From the NCBI GenBank assembly GCA_963716095.1, contig CAVQSV010000016.1, forward strand, positions 62,001 to 126,000: a DNA stretch of 64,000 nucleotides, written 5' to 3'. The notes beneath the pieces are model-generated. The model ran no database searches. It was not told the DNA's origin and saw only the letters and a list, made by a program, of their open reading frames with translations. Below are positions 17,729 to 26,158 of this stretch, piece after piece; within the stretch, counting starts at the first letter, position 1, and each line of letters starts with the position of its first letter. This stretch comes from Sva-07 sp963716095. GTDB taxonomy: Bacteria; Actinomycetota; Acidimicrobiia; Acidimicrobiales; Ilumatobacteraceae. Both the position numbers and the translations under genes were made by a program.

Positions 17729-19084
17729 TCAGTAGAGGTCGAGACGACGGGCTTGGTCGCTCATCCAGACGCCGTGGGGGTCCACGGAACGCCGGACGTC
17801 GAGCCATTCGTCGAGACGGGGATATTCGGCGCGCACCATCGCCGGCGTCGCTGTTGCGTCCTTGGCGAGATAGTGACGGCCGCCGGCGTCGAGCACCAGT
17901 GCGTCGAGACGAGCCAGCAGGGCGCCCAGGCCCGCGACGCCGGCAGGGAGATCCATCGTGAGGGTCCACCCGGGTGTCGGGAACGAGAGCATGCCGTCGT
18001 TGGCGTCACCCATCCGTTTCAGGACGGCGAGGAAACTTGCCTGGCCCGACGCGGAGACCTCACGCACGATCGTGCGCAACGTATCGACCGCGTCGAAGGG
18101 CACGACGAATTGGTACTGCAGGAATCCCGCCGAGCCGTAGAGCCGATTCCACGAACCGACCATGTCGAGCGGGTGGAAGAACCCGGTGATCGATTCGAGG
18201 CCCTGGTGCGAGCGCGGCGCCTTGCGGTACCACAGTTCGTTGAACGCACTGACCGACAAACGATTGAGGAGGTTGGGGACACCGCGTGGTACCGAGGCCA
18301 GCGCAGGCGGGCTGAAGGCGAGCGGATCGTCGAGGTGGGTGCCGGCGGCGTCGAGGTCGGCGATCGTGGCGTGATCGCCGCGGGTGAGCACCGATCGCCC
18401 CAGGCTGGCGCCACTGGCGACCAGGTCGACCCATGCCACCGAGTACCGGTAGAGGTGATCGCCGGATTCCATTCGCTCGAGCAGTGCGTCGAGGTTCGGG
18501 ATCCGTTCGGTGTCGACCAGGCACCGGCTGGTCTCGATCGGGAGGACCCGAAACGTGGCGTCGATGATGATGCCGGTCAGGCCCATGCCGGCGATCGTCG
18601 CCCACCACAGCGACGGGTCGGAGGCCTCGGTGATGGAGCGCCGCTCGCCATCGGCGGTCAGCAGGGTCATCGAACGCAGATGCGCACCGAAGGACCCGTC
18701 GGCGTGATGGTTCTTGCCATGGATGTCGCTGGCGATTGCACCGCCCACCGTGACGAAGCGCGTGCCCGGCGTGACGGGAACGAACCAGCCGCGCGGCACC
18801 AGATACCGCAACAGCTCGTCGAAGCCGACGCCGCCGCCGACGGTCGCCTCTCCTCTGGCCGCGTCGAGCACGATCTGGCCGGGGCGGAGCTGCACCACGG
18901 TGCCCCCGGCGTTCTGCGCCGGGTCGCCGTAGGCCCTGCCCAGACCTCGGGCGATGACGCCTCGAGAGGTCGCCAAGTCGCCCAATGTTGCGGCATCGAG
19001 CTCGGTGTCGATGGCGTCGACGAGACGTGCGACAGACGGCGCCGTGCGGCCCCAACCGGTCAGTTCGGCCTGGCGAGATCTCAC
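17729..19084 (-). CDS. dprE1: DprE1-like decaprenylphosphoryl-ribose 2'-oxidase (FAD)
   Basis: FAD enzyme oxidising decaprenylphosphoryl-ribose at C2. Family blocks match by eye: LTGWGRTAPSVARLV, IARGLGRAYGDPAQNAGGT, VPVTPGTRFVTVGGAIASD, IHGKNHHADGSFG with the flavin-site His/Lys, FHPLDMVGSWNRLYGSAGFL and HYLAKDA with the conserved Lys (about 408). At 451 residues it is nearly the mycobacterial length. The residue aligned with M. tuberculosis Cys387 is Thr376 (GWTLTMDLP). The start is GTG 19084, 7 nt after TATCGT, so it may have its own leaderless promoter while lying between methyltransferase and dprE2 genes. Confidence 0.93.
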   Translation of the reverse strand: MRSRQAELTGWGRTAPSVARLVDAIDTELDAATLGDLATSRGVIARGLGRAYGDPAQNAGGTVVQLRPGQIVLDAARGEATVGGGVGFDELLRYLVPRGWFVPVTPGTRFVTVGGAIASDIHGKNHHADGSFGAHLRSMTLLTADGERRSITEASDPSLWWATIAGMGLTGIIIDATFRVLPIETSRCLVDTERIPNLDALLERMESGDHLYRYSVAWVDLVASGASLGRSVLTRGDHATIADLDAAGTHLDDPLAFSPPALASVPRGVPNLLNRLSVSAFNELWYRKAPRSHQGLESITGFFHPLDMVGSWNRLYGSAGFLQYQFVVPFDAVDTLRTIVREVSASGQASFLAVLKRMGDANDGMLSFPTPGWTLTMDLPAGVAGLGALLARLDALVLDAGGRHYLAKDATATPAMVRAEYPRLDEWLDVRRSVDPHGVWMSDQARRLDLY

Positions 19085-19091
19085 GGAATCG

Positions 19092-19097
19092 ACGATA
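19092..19097 (-). promoter_or_regulatory. candidate -10 element of dprE1 (TATCGT)
   Basis: Hexamer ends 7 nt before GTG 19084 and lies just after the methyltransferase stop at 19101. It suggests that dprE1-dprE2-GT4 can be transcribed independently of the genes before it. Confidence 0.4.
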
Positions 19098-19100
19098 CGC

Positions 19101-19874
19101 CTAGTACGGCCACTCGGGCACGGATCGCCCGAACCGTGCGAGCACCTTGCCCAGCCCCAGCGTCAGCGCGAGCTTCTGCGCCAGATTCTTCACGAACCAC
19201 GGCAGCTGAGCGAGTTGTCGGCCAGCGTTGCTCAGACGGGCACCGAGGCCCCCGTCGAGGTCTGCCCGATAGATCGTCATCGACCGCGAACGGCCGACAT
19301 AGCGAAAGCGCGAGCCCAGGAGCAGCTCGCGCAGAATGGCCAGCGTGACCCCGATCGACGAGAACGAATCGTGGATCAGCATGGTGCCGCCGTCGCCGAC
19401 GCGGGCACCCCAATCGCGGATGTCCTCGCGGGCAGGCGCGAAGCGGTGCGCTCCGTCGATGTACAACACATCGATCGAACCCGTCACTTCACCGAGTGCG
19501 GCATCGGAGAACATCCGAACGTGGCGAACTCGATCGCGAACACCCGCCTGTTCGAGATTCGCGATGAACGTGGCGTGATCGTCGGCGGCAGCGTCCTCGA
19601 AGCCGTCGTACTCCTGCGGACCACGATCGTTGCCCGCATGCGGATCGATCGCCACGACCTCGATGCCGGGCGCAGCAGCGCTCGCCAAGACGATCGTCGA
19701 CCGGCCCTGGAAACTGCCGATCTCCACGATCGTGCCGGCGTCAGGGCAGTTGGCAGCAGCGTCGTAGAGCGTGGATGCCTGGCCCGGCGACATCCACCCC
19801 TGGACGTCGGCGACGCGAGCGGACACCGTGGCGAGATCGGGGCGAGATTCAGGAGACATAGACGGCGAGACCAT
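19101..19874 (-). CDS. class I SAM-dependent methyltransferase-like protein
   Basis: A 257-residue Rossmann methyltransferase of the type often found in envelope-sugar clusters. Motif I is TIVEIGSFQGRSTIVLASAA, followed by VVAIDPHAGNDRG, IDVLYIDGAHRFAPAREDI with the acidic post-I region, and GGTMLIHDSFSSIGVTLAIL. A basic/hydrophobic C-terminal tail (LPWFVKNLAQKLALTLGLGK) could touch the membrane. The substrate is unknown. Either ATG 19874 or ATG 19859 could be the start; both overlap the end of the UbiA gene. Confidence 0.82.
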   Translation of the reverse strand: MVSPSMSPESRPDLATVSARVADVQGWMSPGQASTLYDAAANCPDAGTIVEIGSFQGRSTIVLASAAAPGIEVVAIDPHAGNDRGPQEYDGFEDAAADDHATFIANLEQAGVRDRVRHVRMFSDAALGEVTGSIDVLYIDGAHRFAPAREDIRDWGARVGDGGTMLIHDSFSSIGVTLAILRELLLGSRFRYVGRSRSMTIYRADLDGGLGARLSNAGRQLAQLPWFVKNLAQKLALTLGLGKVLARFGRSVPEWPY

Positions 19875-20719
19875 AGACGATCACCCAGCACAACCCGAGG
19901 AACTGCAGGAGCCGGTCGCTGGCAAAGACCTCCTCGGGGGCGGCGCCGCCGCCCTCTTCGAGCACCAGCAGATAGCGCATCAGTGCCATCAACATCGGCA
20001 CGATCGACAGTTCGTACAGCGGCCAGGACGACTCGGCAACGGCACTCGTCTCGAGCGCCCAGACGCAATAGCTGATCAAGACCCCAGCCAAACTCATCGA
20101 CAACAGGATCCGCAGGTACCCGACCGAGTACACCTCGAGCGTCGATCTGGTGCCGGCTTGGTTGCCGACTTCGTTCAGTTCCGCGTAGCGCTTGCCCACG
20201 ACGATGAACAGCGAACCGAAGGTGATGCACAACACGAACCAACGCGACATCGGAACGTCGACGGCCACCGCACCCGCTGCCGCTCGGAGCACGAAGCCCG
20301 CCGCAACCGTGACCAGGTCGACGACCGGAACGTGCTTGAGGCGAATCGTGTACGCGATCGTGATGACGATGTAGGTCGCCACCACTGCAACGGTCTGCCA
20401 TCTGCCGGTCGCCGCCGCCAGCGCAATGGCGATGATCGGGAAGACGACACCGGCGACACGGGCAGCCCCGATCGGCAGCTCGCCGGACGCGATCGGCCGG
20501 TTGCGCTTGGTCGGGTGTCGACGGTCGGCCTCGACGTCGAGCAGGTCGTTCCAGATGTAGATGCCGCTCGCAGCGAAACAGAACGATGCGAACGCCAAGC
20601 ACCGCGAGCAGCAGGTTGTCGCCCTCGTCGAGCACCCCGGCCGCGCCTGGCGCGGCGAACACCAGGACGTTCTTGAGCCATTGCTTCGGGCGCGACTCTC
20701 GCAACAGCGCGGTCAGCAT
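19849..20719 (-). CDS. UbiA-type decaprenyl-phosphate phosphoribosyltransferase, one frameshift
   Basis: Multi-pass prenyltransferase expected to make decaprenylphosphoryl-5-phosphoribose from PRPP and decaprenyl phosphate. It begins MLTALLRESRPKQWLKNVLV, typical of the subgroup, and the Asp-rich motif reads IWNDLLDVEADRRHPTKRNR, closely resembling the mycobacterial enzyme (Rv3806c). About eight membrane segments follow. Near 20599 one extra base breaks the frame (LLLAVL then AFASFCFAASGI); removing it yields about 289 residues. Its place with dprE1 and dprE2 supports the phosphoribosyltransferase role over quinone or heme prenylation. Confidence 0.88.
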
Positions 20720-20785
20720 CGGGCTGCCTCGTGGTCGATCGGGTGGGTGGTCATGGCGTCGGTGACCGTAGTGGTCGCTCGACCA

Positions 20786-21412
20786 TCAGTGGGGCATCTC
20801 GCCGCGACCCACCCAATGGACCTCGTCTGCGTCGGCCAGCAGTTCGCGATCCCCGGTCGAGTCACCGTAGGCACTCAGGTGCACAGCGGCGCGACCACCG
20901 GCGTGGCGGTCGAGCCAGTCGTGGAGCCTGACGACCTTCTCCGGGCCGCGACAGTTGGGGCCGTCGAGGCGCCCGGTGAGCACGCCCTGGTCGTCGGTTG
21001 CCAACCGCACCGCGAGCACGTCGTCCACGCCCAGCAACTCCGCCAACGGCCGCAGATAGACCTCGAACGACGCCGAGACCAGCAGCACCGTGTCGCCGTC
21101 GTCGAGGTGCCCTCGCAGCGCCCGCACCACGTCGGCGCGCAACCGTCGGTCGAAGACCTCCCTGGCGAACAGTGCCCCATCGGCCTCGAGGGTCGCGGCA
21201 GGTACACCGCGAAACGCTGCCGCAGCGCTCGCCGCCTTGAGCGCGTCGCGATCACGACGGACGACAGCTCCGGCGAGCGGGAACGGCGAGCGCAGCATCC
21301 TGCCCACCAGCCTCGATGTGCCGGCCGTGCGGCGCAGGAACGGCACGACACAATCGGTGGTCGTCAGGGTGCCGTCCACATCGAACGCGGCAACCCGTCG
21401 TCGCTCGTTCAC
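20786..21412 (-). CDS. HAD-IB family phosphatase
   Basis: A 208-residue haloacid dehalogenase phosphatase, SerB-like subclass IB. Motif I is VAAFDVDGTLTTTDCVVPFL, motif II LLVSASFEVYLRPLAELLG, motif III the Lys in GPEKVVRLHDW, and motif IV AYGDSTGDRELLADAD. GTG 21412 overlaps the aroA stop as GTGA. The substrate is unknown. Because it stands between aroA and the UbiA gene, it is a candidate for dephosphorylating the polyprenyl phosphoribosyl-5-phosphate, a step done by a PAP2-type enzyme in mycobacteria. That is inference only. Confidence 0.88.
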   Translation of the reverse strand: MNERRRVAAFDVDGTLTTTDCVVPFLRRTAGTSRLVGRMLRSPFPLAGAVVRRDRDALKAASAAAAFRGVPAATLEADGALFAREVFDRRLRADVVRALRGHLDDGDTVLLVSASFEVYLRPLAELLGVDDVLAVRLATDDQGVLTGRLDGPNCRGPEKVVRLHDWLDRHAGGRAAVHLSAYGDSTGDRELLADADEVHWVGRGEMPH

Positions 21413-22737
21413 GTCAGGTGCGACGGAATCGCCGCGAGCGCATCCCAGTAGCTCGGCCAACTCTTGGACACGACTGCCGGATCGCTGATCTCGATGCCGT
21501 CGACCACGAGTCCGAGCAGGCCGAACGCCATCGCCAGCCGATGGTCGTGGTGCGTGTCGAGGCGTGCACCGTGCAGCAGGTCGGTCGGCTCGATCAGCAG
21601 GCCCTCGGGCTCGACCGTCACGAGTGCCCCGGTCTTGGCGAGTTCACCGGCGAGATCGCCGAGGCGGTCGCTCTCCTTGCCGCGGATGAACCCGACCCCG
21701 CTGATTCGCGTGGGCGTCACTGCCTGGGTCGCCACGACCGCAAGCGTGGGTACCAGATCGGAGATGTCGGACATGTCGACGTCCACGCCTCGCAGCGGGG
21801 TGTCGCGGCGTCGCATCACCACCGTGTCAGTCGGGCCCCTCGTGACGATGGCGCCCATCGATGACAGCACGTCGACGAACCGGGCGTCGCCCTGCACCGA
21901 CGCAGTGCCGAGCCCCGGCACGCTGACGGCGCCACCGACCATCGCTGCGGCCGCGAGCGGATAGCTCGCCGAGCTCGCATCGGGTTCGACGACGTACTCG
22001 GTGGGCAGGTACTCGCCCCGACCGACGGTGACGTGACGCTCCTTGATGTCGACATCGGTGACGCCGAACGCCGCCATGACCGAGCGGGTGATCTCCAGAT
22101 ACGGCCGCGACACCAGCCCGGACGACAACCACAGCTTCAGCCCACCCGGGATGTACGGGGCGATCAGCATCAGCGCCGTCACGTACTGGCTCGACACGTC
22201 GCCAGGCATCACCACCGCATCGGCACGGCGAAGCGGACCCGAGATCGTGACGGGGAGCGAGCCGGCGGACTCTCCGGGCGTCACCGACGCACCGAGTGCC
22301 GCCAGCGAGTCGTGCAACGGCCCCATCGGTCGAGCCCGCAAGGGCGGGGCGCCATCGACGGTGTACTCGCCGTCACCGAGTGCGCACACTGCGGTGATGA
22401 ACCGCGACGTCGTACCAGCGAGTCCGGCGTCGAGTCGCATCGGACCGGGCGTCAGCACCGCACCCGTACCGATCACGTCGGCGATGTGGTGGTCGCCGTC
22501 GCGGCGAACTCCGATCCCGCAGCCCAGCTGTTGCAGGCAGTCGATCATCGCAGCGGTGTCATCGCCGGGTGCGACACCGGCGATCTCGCTCGTGCCGTCC
22601 GCCAGTGCGGCGCACACCAGCGCACGATTGACGATGCTCTTCGATGGGGGAACCGACACCTGAGCGATGACCGGGCCGTCAGCGCGCTGCACTCGGTAGG
22701 CACCGCCGAACGCAGTGGAGTCCGAAGGATCGCTCAT
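21409..22737 (-). CDS. aroA: 3-phosphoshikimate 1-carboxyvinyltransferase (EPSP synthase)
   Basis: Condenses shikimate-3-phosphate and phosphoenolpyruvate to EPSP, the substrate for chorismate synthase. A 442-residue protein with VSVPPSKSIVNRALVCAALA, LDAGLAGTTSRFITAVCALG, GDVSSQYVTALMLIAPYIPG, VEPDASSASYPLAAAAMVGG, GFIRGKESDRLGDLAGEL and HHDHRLAMAFGLLGL, all family signatures. The active-site Lys/Ser pair is in the first block. ATG 22737 overlaps the tyrA stop (ATGA). It is not glyphosate-typed here; the PEP loop reads LAGTTSRF rather than the common NAGTAMR. Confidence 0.95.
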   Translation of the reverse strand: MSDPSDSTAFGGAYRVQRADGPVIAQVSVPPSKSIVNRALVCAALADGTSEIAGVAPGDDTAAMIDCLQQLGCGIGVRRDGDHHIADVIGTGAVLTPGPMRLDAGLAGTTSRFITAVCALGDGEYTVDGAPPLRARPMGPLHDSLAALGASVTPGESAGSLPVTISGPLRRADAVVMPGDVSSQYVTALMLIAPYIPGGLKLWLSSGLVSRPYLEITRSVMAAFGVTDVDIKERHVTVGRGEYLPTEYVVEPDASSASYPLAAAAMVGGAVSVPGLGTASVQGDARFVDVLSSMGAIVTRGPTDTVVMRRRDTPLRGVDVDMSDISDLVPTLAVVATQAVTPTRISGVGFIRGKESDRLGDLAGELAKTGALVTVEPEGLLIEPTDLLHGARLDTHHDHRLAMAFGLLGLVVDGIEISDPAVVSKSWPSYWDALAAIPSHLT

Positions 22738-23811
22738 GACAGCGGCTGCACCGCGGGCCGGAACCCTCGTGCGAGCAGTCCACCGCGGAAGAGTTCGACC
22801 ATCGCTCGGTCGATCAGCACCACGGCGACACCGCGGGTGCTCTCGGCGACGTGGACGACCTCGAAGCTGGCGATGTTGACGCTGAGCTCTGCGGCGAGCG
22901 TGAAGACCTCGGCGGCGGCGCCGGCACGGTCGGGGATCGGGATGCGGACTTCGGCGAGTTCGTCCGGGTTGACAACGCGCGTCGGCAGGTTGACCCGGGC
23001 TTGGCGAGCCTCGGTGAGCCGAGCATGGAGCGCGTCGCGATCGTCGGCTCCGATGATGTCGCGTACGTCGCTGAGGCCCGCGATGAGTTGGTCGAGTACA
23101 CCGACGATCGCGACCCGGTTCTCGGCGCAGATGTCGAGCCAGATCCCCGGACGCCCACTCGCCACTCGGGTCATGTCTCGAAAGCCGCCGGCAGCGAGGC
23201 GCAGGAGGGCGGCATGTTCTTCGGCCCGTTCGCTGGCCAGACCCATCAGCGTGGCCGCCGTGAGGTGCGGGACGTGGCTGACGACGGCGACGAGTTCGTC
23301 GTGACGATCCGGTGCGAGCGCCACGACCTCGGCTCCGAGGCCCGCCACCACGGCGGCGACCCGTGCGAAGACGGCGTCGTCGCTGTCGGGGCCGGGGGTG
23401 AGCACCCATACGGCACCCTCGAACAGTTCGGCCTGAGCGCCGTCCAGACCGTCGAGTTCGGAACCGGCCATCGGGTGTCCACCGAGAAAGCGGGTGTCCG
23501 CCGCTGCCTCGCAGATCGTGGCCTTCACGCTGCCGACGTCGGTGACCGCACCCGTGGTCTCGGCCAGCGCCCGCTTGACCTGATCGGACGCAGCGAGCAC
23601 GGGAACCGCGACGAAGGTGATCTCGGCGTCGGCGTCGAGCCCGAGGCGATCGACGACCCCACGGTCGAGCGCCGCCTGCCGCGTTGTCGGCATCGGTGTC
23701 CTCACCGCTGACGTGCCAACCCTGACGTCGCAGTCCGAGCGCGACCGATCCACCGATCAGCCCGAGCCCGATGACATTGGCCCGACGGGCCGGAACGGTG
23801 GGGTCAGTCAC
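22734..23811 (-). CDS. tyrA: prephenate dehydrogenase with C-terminal ACT domain, one frameshift
   Basis: Oxidative decarboxylation of prephenate towards tyrosine. The first frame starts VTDPTVPARRANVIGLGLIG with the GLGLIGGS NAD loop. At about 23685 one extra base (in CAACGCGG) breaks the frame; the next frame gives RQAALDRGVVDRLGLDADAE, then GGHPMAGSELDG, VVSHVPHLTAATLM, AAGGFRDMTRVA and a C-terminal ACT domain (VRIPIPDRAGAAAEVFTLAA, then VNIASFEVVHVAES). The corrected protein is about 358 residues. ACT suggests feedback control by an amino acid. GTG 23811 overlaps the rluB end. A sequencing error is likely. Confidence 0.9.
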
Positions 23812-24619
23812 GGCGCTCGATCGTACCGGTGCTGTCTCGCGGCGTCGCCGTGGCAACCGCCTCGGTCAACTCCCGCCACTCGTCGGTGGTGAGCTCCCGC
23901 CAACTGCCGGGCTGCAACGATCGATCGGTGATCGGCCCGATGCGCGTGCGCACCAGTCGGGTCACCTGGTGACCCACCGCTTCACACATCCGCCGGACCT
24001 GCCGGTTGCGTCCCTCGTGGATCGTGATGCGCAGCACACCGGGATCAGGCTGGGACACCTTCGCCGGGGCCGTCATCCCGTCGTCGAGCAGCACGCCGGT
24101 GCGCAGCGAGCGAATCGATCCGGCCGACACCGCTCCCCCGGTCACCTCGACCAGGTACTCCTTCTCGATGCCGTGCGAGGGGTGAGCGATCCGGTTGGCC
24201 AGGTCGCCATCGTTGGTCAGCAACAGCAGGCCCTCGGTGTCGACGTCGAGACGCCCCACCGAGAACACCCGAGGGTCGCTGGGTACGAGATCGACCACGG
24301 TCTGGCGATCGTGGGTGTCTCGCGAGGTCGTGATCACTCCGACCGGCTTGTTGAGCAGGTAGTAGACGAGGTCGGGGCGAACGCCGATCGGCGCCCCGTC
24401 GACCTCGACCACATCGTTGTCCGCGTCGACGCGTCGACCGAGGATCGCCACCTCGCCGTTGACCGTCACCCGCCCGGCGGCGATCAGGTCTTCGGCGATC
24501 CGACGGCTGCCGTAGCCGGTGGCAGCAAGCACCTTCTGGAGCCGCTCGCCCTGTGGGAGTTCGGCGCTTCGCTGCGCCATCTGTTCCCAGAGCGGCGGTT
24601 CGGGTTCGCCGTCGTTCAC
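23804..24619 (-). CDS. rluB: 23S rRNA pseudouridine synthase RluB-type
   Basis: A 271-residue RsuA-family enzyme. An N-terminal S4 domain (GERLQKVLAATGYGSRRIAE, then AGRVTVNGEVA) is followed by the catalytic domain with YYLLNKPVGVITTSRD, FSVGRLDVDTEGLLLLTNDG with the catalytic Asp, and LRITIHEGRNRQVRRMCEAV. GTG 24619 overlaps the scpB stop as GTGA, matching the scpA-scpB-rluB order of actinobacteria. The usual downstream cmk and der genes are not here; tyrA and aroA follow instead. Confidence 0.94.
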   Translation of the reverse strand: MNDGEPEPPLWEQMAQRSAELPQGERLQKVLAATGYGSRRIAEDLIAAGRVTVNGEVAILGRRVDADNDVVEVDGAPIGVRPDLVYYLLNKPVGVITTSRDTHDRQTVVDLVPSDPRVFSVGRLDVDTEGLLLLTNDGDLANRIAHPSHGIEKEYLVEVTGGAVSAGSIRSLRTGVLLDDGMTAPAKVSQPDPGVLRITIHEGRNRQVRRMCEAVGHQVTRLVRTRIGPITDRSLQPGSWRELTTDEWRELTEAVATATPRDSTGTIERRD

Positions 24620-25302
24620 GGTGTATCGGCGTCGGAGGTGGACGCTTCGGGTGAGCCCGTCTCGGGAGTCGGGCCGGAGGCTGGGGAGTCGTTCGTCGAC
24701 ACCTCGATCAGCGGGGTGACACGCAGGCCGATCTCGAGCGCTTCGACGACATCTGCGCTCGGGATGAACTCGGCGATCGGCGGGAGGTCGTCGAGCGACG
24801 GCAGGCCCAGCTTCTCGAGAAACGTTGCGGTCGTCCCGAACAGGATCGCCTGGCCCGGGCCCTGATCGCGTCCCACCTCGTCGATGTAGCCGCGGGCCTG
24901 CAACGTGCGCAATACACCGTCGGGGTCGACGCCGCGGATCGAGGCGATCTGCGCTCGGGAGATCGGCTGCTTGTAGGCCACGATCGCAAGCGTTTCGAGC
25001 GCAGCGCCCGACAGCCGGGCTCGCTGATCGTGGAGCAGGAATCGTTCGACGTACGGCGTGAGATCATCGGCGGTCTGGTAGCGCCATCCGCCGGCGATGT
25101 GGACCAACTCGAAGCCGTTCCCGGCAGCGAGGTAGGTCTCGGCGAGTTCCTCGCACCACTGCTCGACCATCACCGTCGGTTCTTCGAGCAGCTGCGCCAG
25201 GAGTTCGGCGGGCACCGGGTCGTGAGCGACCAGCACGATCGCCTCGATCGCCCGTTTGAACTCGGCGACGGCGTCGGTCGGGTCGGAGAAGTCGTCGGAC
25301 AC
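24616..25302 (-). CDS. scpB: segregation and condensation protein B
   Basis: Kleisin-associated winged-helix protein of the SMC-ScpAB condensin. A 228-residue protein with VAEFKRAIEAIVLVAHDPVP, the double winged-helix core (GFELVHIAGGWRYQTADDL, LSGAALETLAIVAYKQPISR, then EIASIRGVD-like and QAILFGTTATFLEKLGLPSL), and a low-complexity Ser/Thr/Pro/Asp tail of about 30 residues. GTG 25302 follows the scpA stop by 2 bp and keeps the correct family N-terminus. Confidence 0.95.
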   Translation of the reverse strand: MSDDFSDPTDAVAEFKRAIEAIVLVAHDPVPAELLAQLLEEPTVMVEQWCEELAETYLAAGNGFELVHIAGGWRYQTADDLTPYVERFLLHDQRARLSGAALETLAIVAYKQPISRAQIASIRGVDPDGVLRTLQARGYIDEVGRDQGPGQAILFGTTATFLEKLGLPSLDDLPPIAEFIPSADVVEALEIGLRVTPLIEVSTNDSPASGPTPETGSPEASTSDADTP

Positions 25303-25304
25303 CG

Positions 25305-26105
25305 TCAGCCCTCGTAGGAGTCGATCAGGATCGCCTCGGAGTCGAAGTCGTCGCCGGCGGTCCATGCCACCTCGATGTCGCCGAAACGCTCGGGCTGATC
25401 GATCTCGACGGCGCCCTGCTTGTAGAGCTCGAGCACCGCGAGGAACCGGATGATCACTTCGATGCGGTCGGCGAGGTCTGCGGTGAGCCGGCGGAACGTG
25501 ATCCGGCCGGCTCGCGGCAGTTCGTCGAGCAGTTCGGCAACGGCGTCGGCGACCGTGATGGTGATCGGGTTGACATGGAACAGGTCGACGACCGGCACCG
25601 GCTTGGGTGTGAGCGCACGAACCGCCGCGTTGCGCAGGCTGGTGATACTGGTTCCTTCGAGCATGTCGGGCACCACATCGGCGAACCGCTCGTCGGGGCC
25701 GACCACACGCGGGAACGACAGGTCGGCGTCATCGGCGAGCTTCGAGAAGATCTGGGCGACGTCTTTGAACGTCTTGGCTTCGAGCAGGCGGGTGAGCAGC
25801 ATGTCGCGCTCTTCCCACAAGGCGAACTCGTCGTCGAGGTCGATGTCGGCGGGGTTGGGGAGCAACCGGCGCGCCTTCAGCTCGACCAGTGTGGCTGCGA
25901 TCAGGAGAAAGCCGGTGGCGACGTCGAGGTCGAGGAGCTGCATGCGCTCGATCTCGGCGAGGTAGGCGTCGACGATGCTCGACAGGTTGACCTCGTAGAT
26001 GTCGACCTGCTCGCGCAGGATCAACTGCAGCAGCATGTCGAACGGCCCTTCGTAGACCGGGGTCGAGACGAGCGTGCCGGAGGGGTTGGCGGTGTTCAGC
26101 GACAT
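25305..26105 (-). CDS. scpA: segregation and condensation protein A
   Basis: Kleisin bridging the SMC heads in the bacterial condensin complex. The family signature is clear: YEGPFDMLLQLILREQVDIY, EVNLSSIVDAYLAEIE, LVELKARRLLP, and a C-terminal winged-helix region ending AVEIDQPERFGDIEVAW. At 266 residues it is typical. ATG 26105 is chosen because it lies 8 nt after a TAGGTT hexamer and leaves a natural 53-bp divergent spacer to trpS. It leads the unit scpA-scpB-rluB-tyrA-aroA-HAD. Confidence 0.95.
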   Translation of the reverse strand: MSLNTANPSGTLVSTPVYEGPFDMLLQLILREQVDIYEVNLSSIVDAYLAEIERMQLLDLDVATGFLLIAATLVELKARRLLPNPADIDLDDEFALWEERDMLLTRLLEAKTFKDVAQIFSKLADDADLSFPRVVGPDERFADVVPDMLEGTSITSLRNAAVRALTPKPVPVVDLFHVNPITITVADAVAELLDELPRAGRITFRRLTADLADRIEVIIRFLAVLELYKQGAVEIDQPERFGDIEVAWTAGDDFDSEAILIDSYEG

Positions 26106-26113
26106 CACGGCAC

Positions 26114-26119
26114 AACCTA
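26114..26119 (-). promoter_or_regulatory. candidate -10 element of scpA (TAGGTT)
   Basis: Hexamer ends 8 nt before ATG 26105 with no Shine-Dalgarno between. Fits a leaderless start for the whole scpA-to-HAD operon. Confidence 0.45.
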
Positions 26120-26144
26120 CCGGAGCGACCGGGGTGCGACGGGG

Positions 26145-26150
26145 TATCGT
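26145..26150 (+). promoter_or_regulatory. candidate -10 element of trpS (TATCGT)
   Basis: Hexamer ends 8 nt before GTG 26159. It shares the 53-bp divergent spacer with the scpA element. Confidence 0.45.
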
Positions 26151-26158
26151 CGGCGCCC

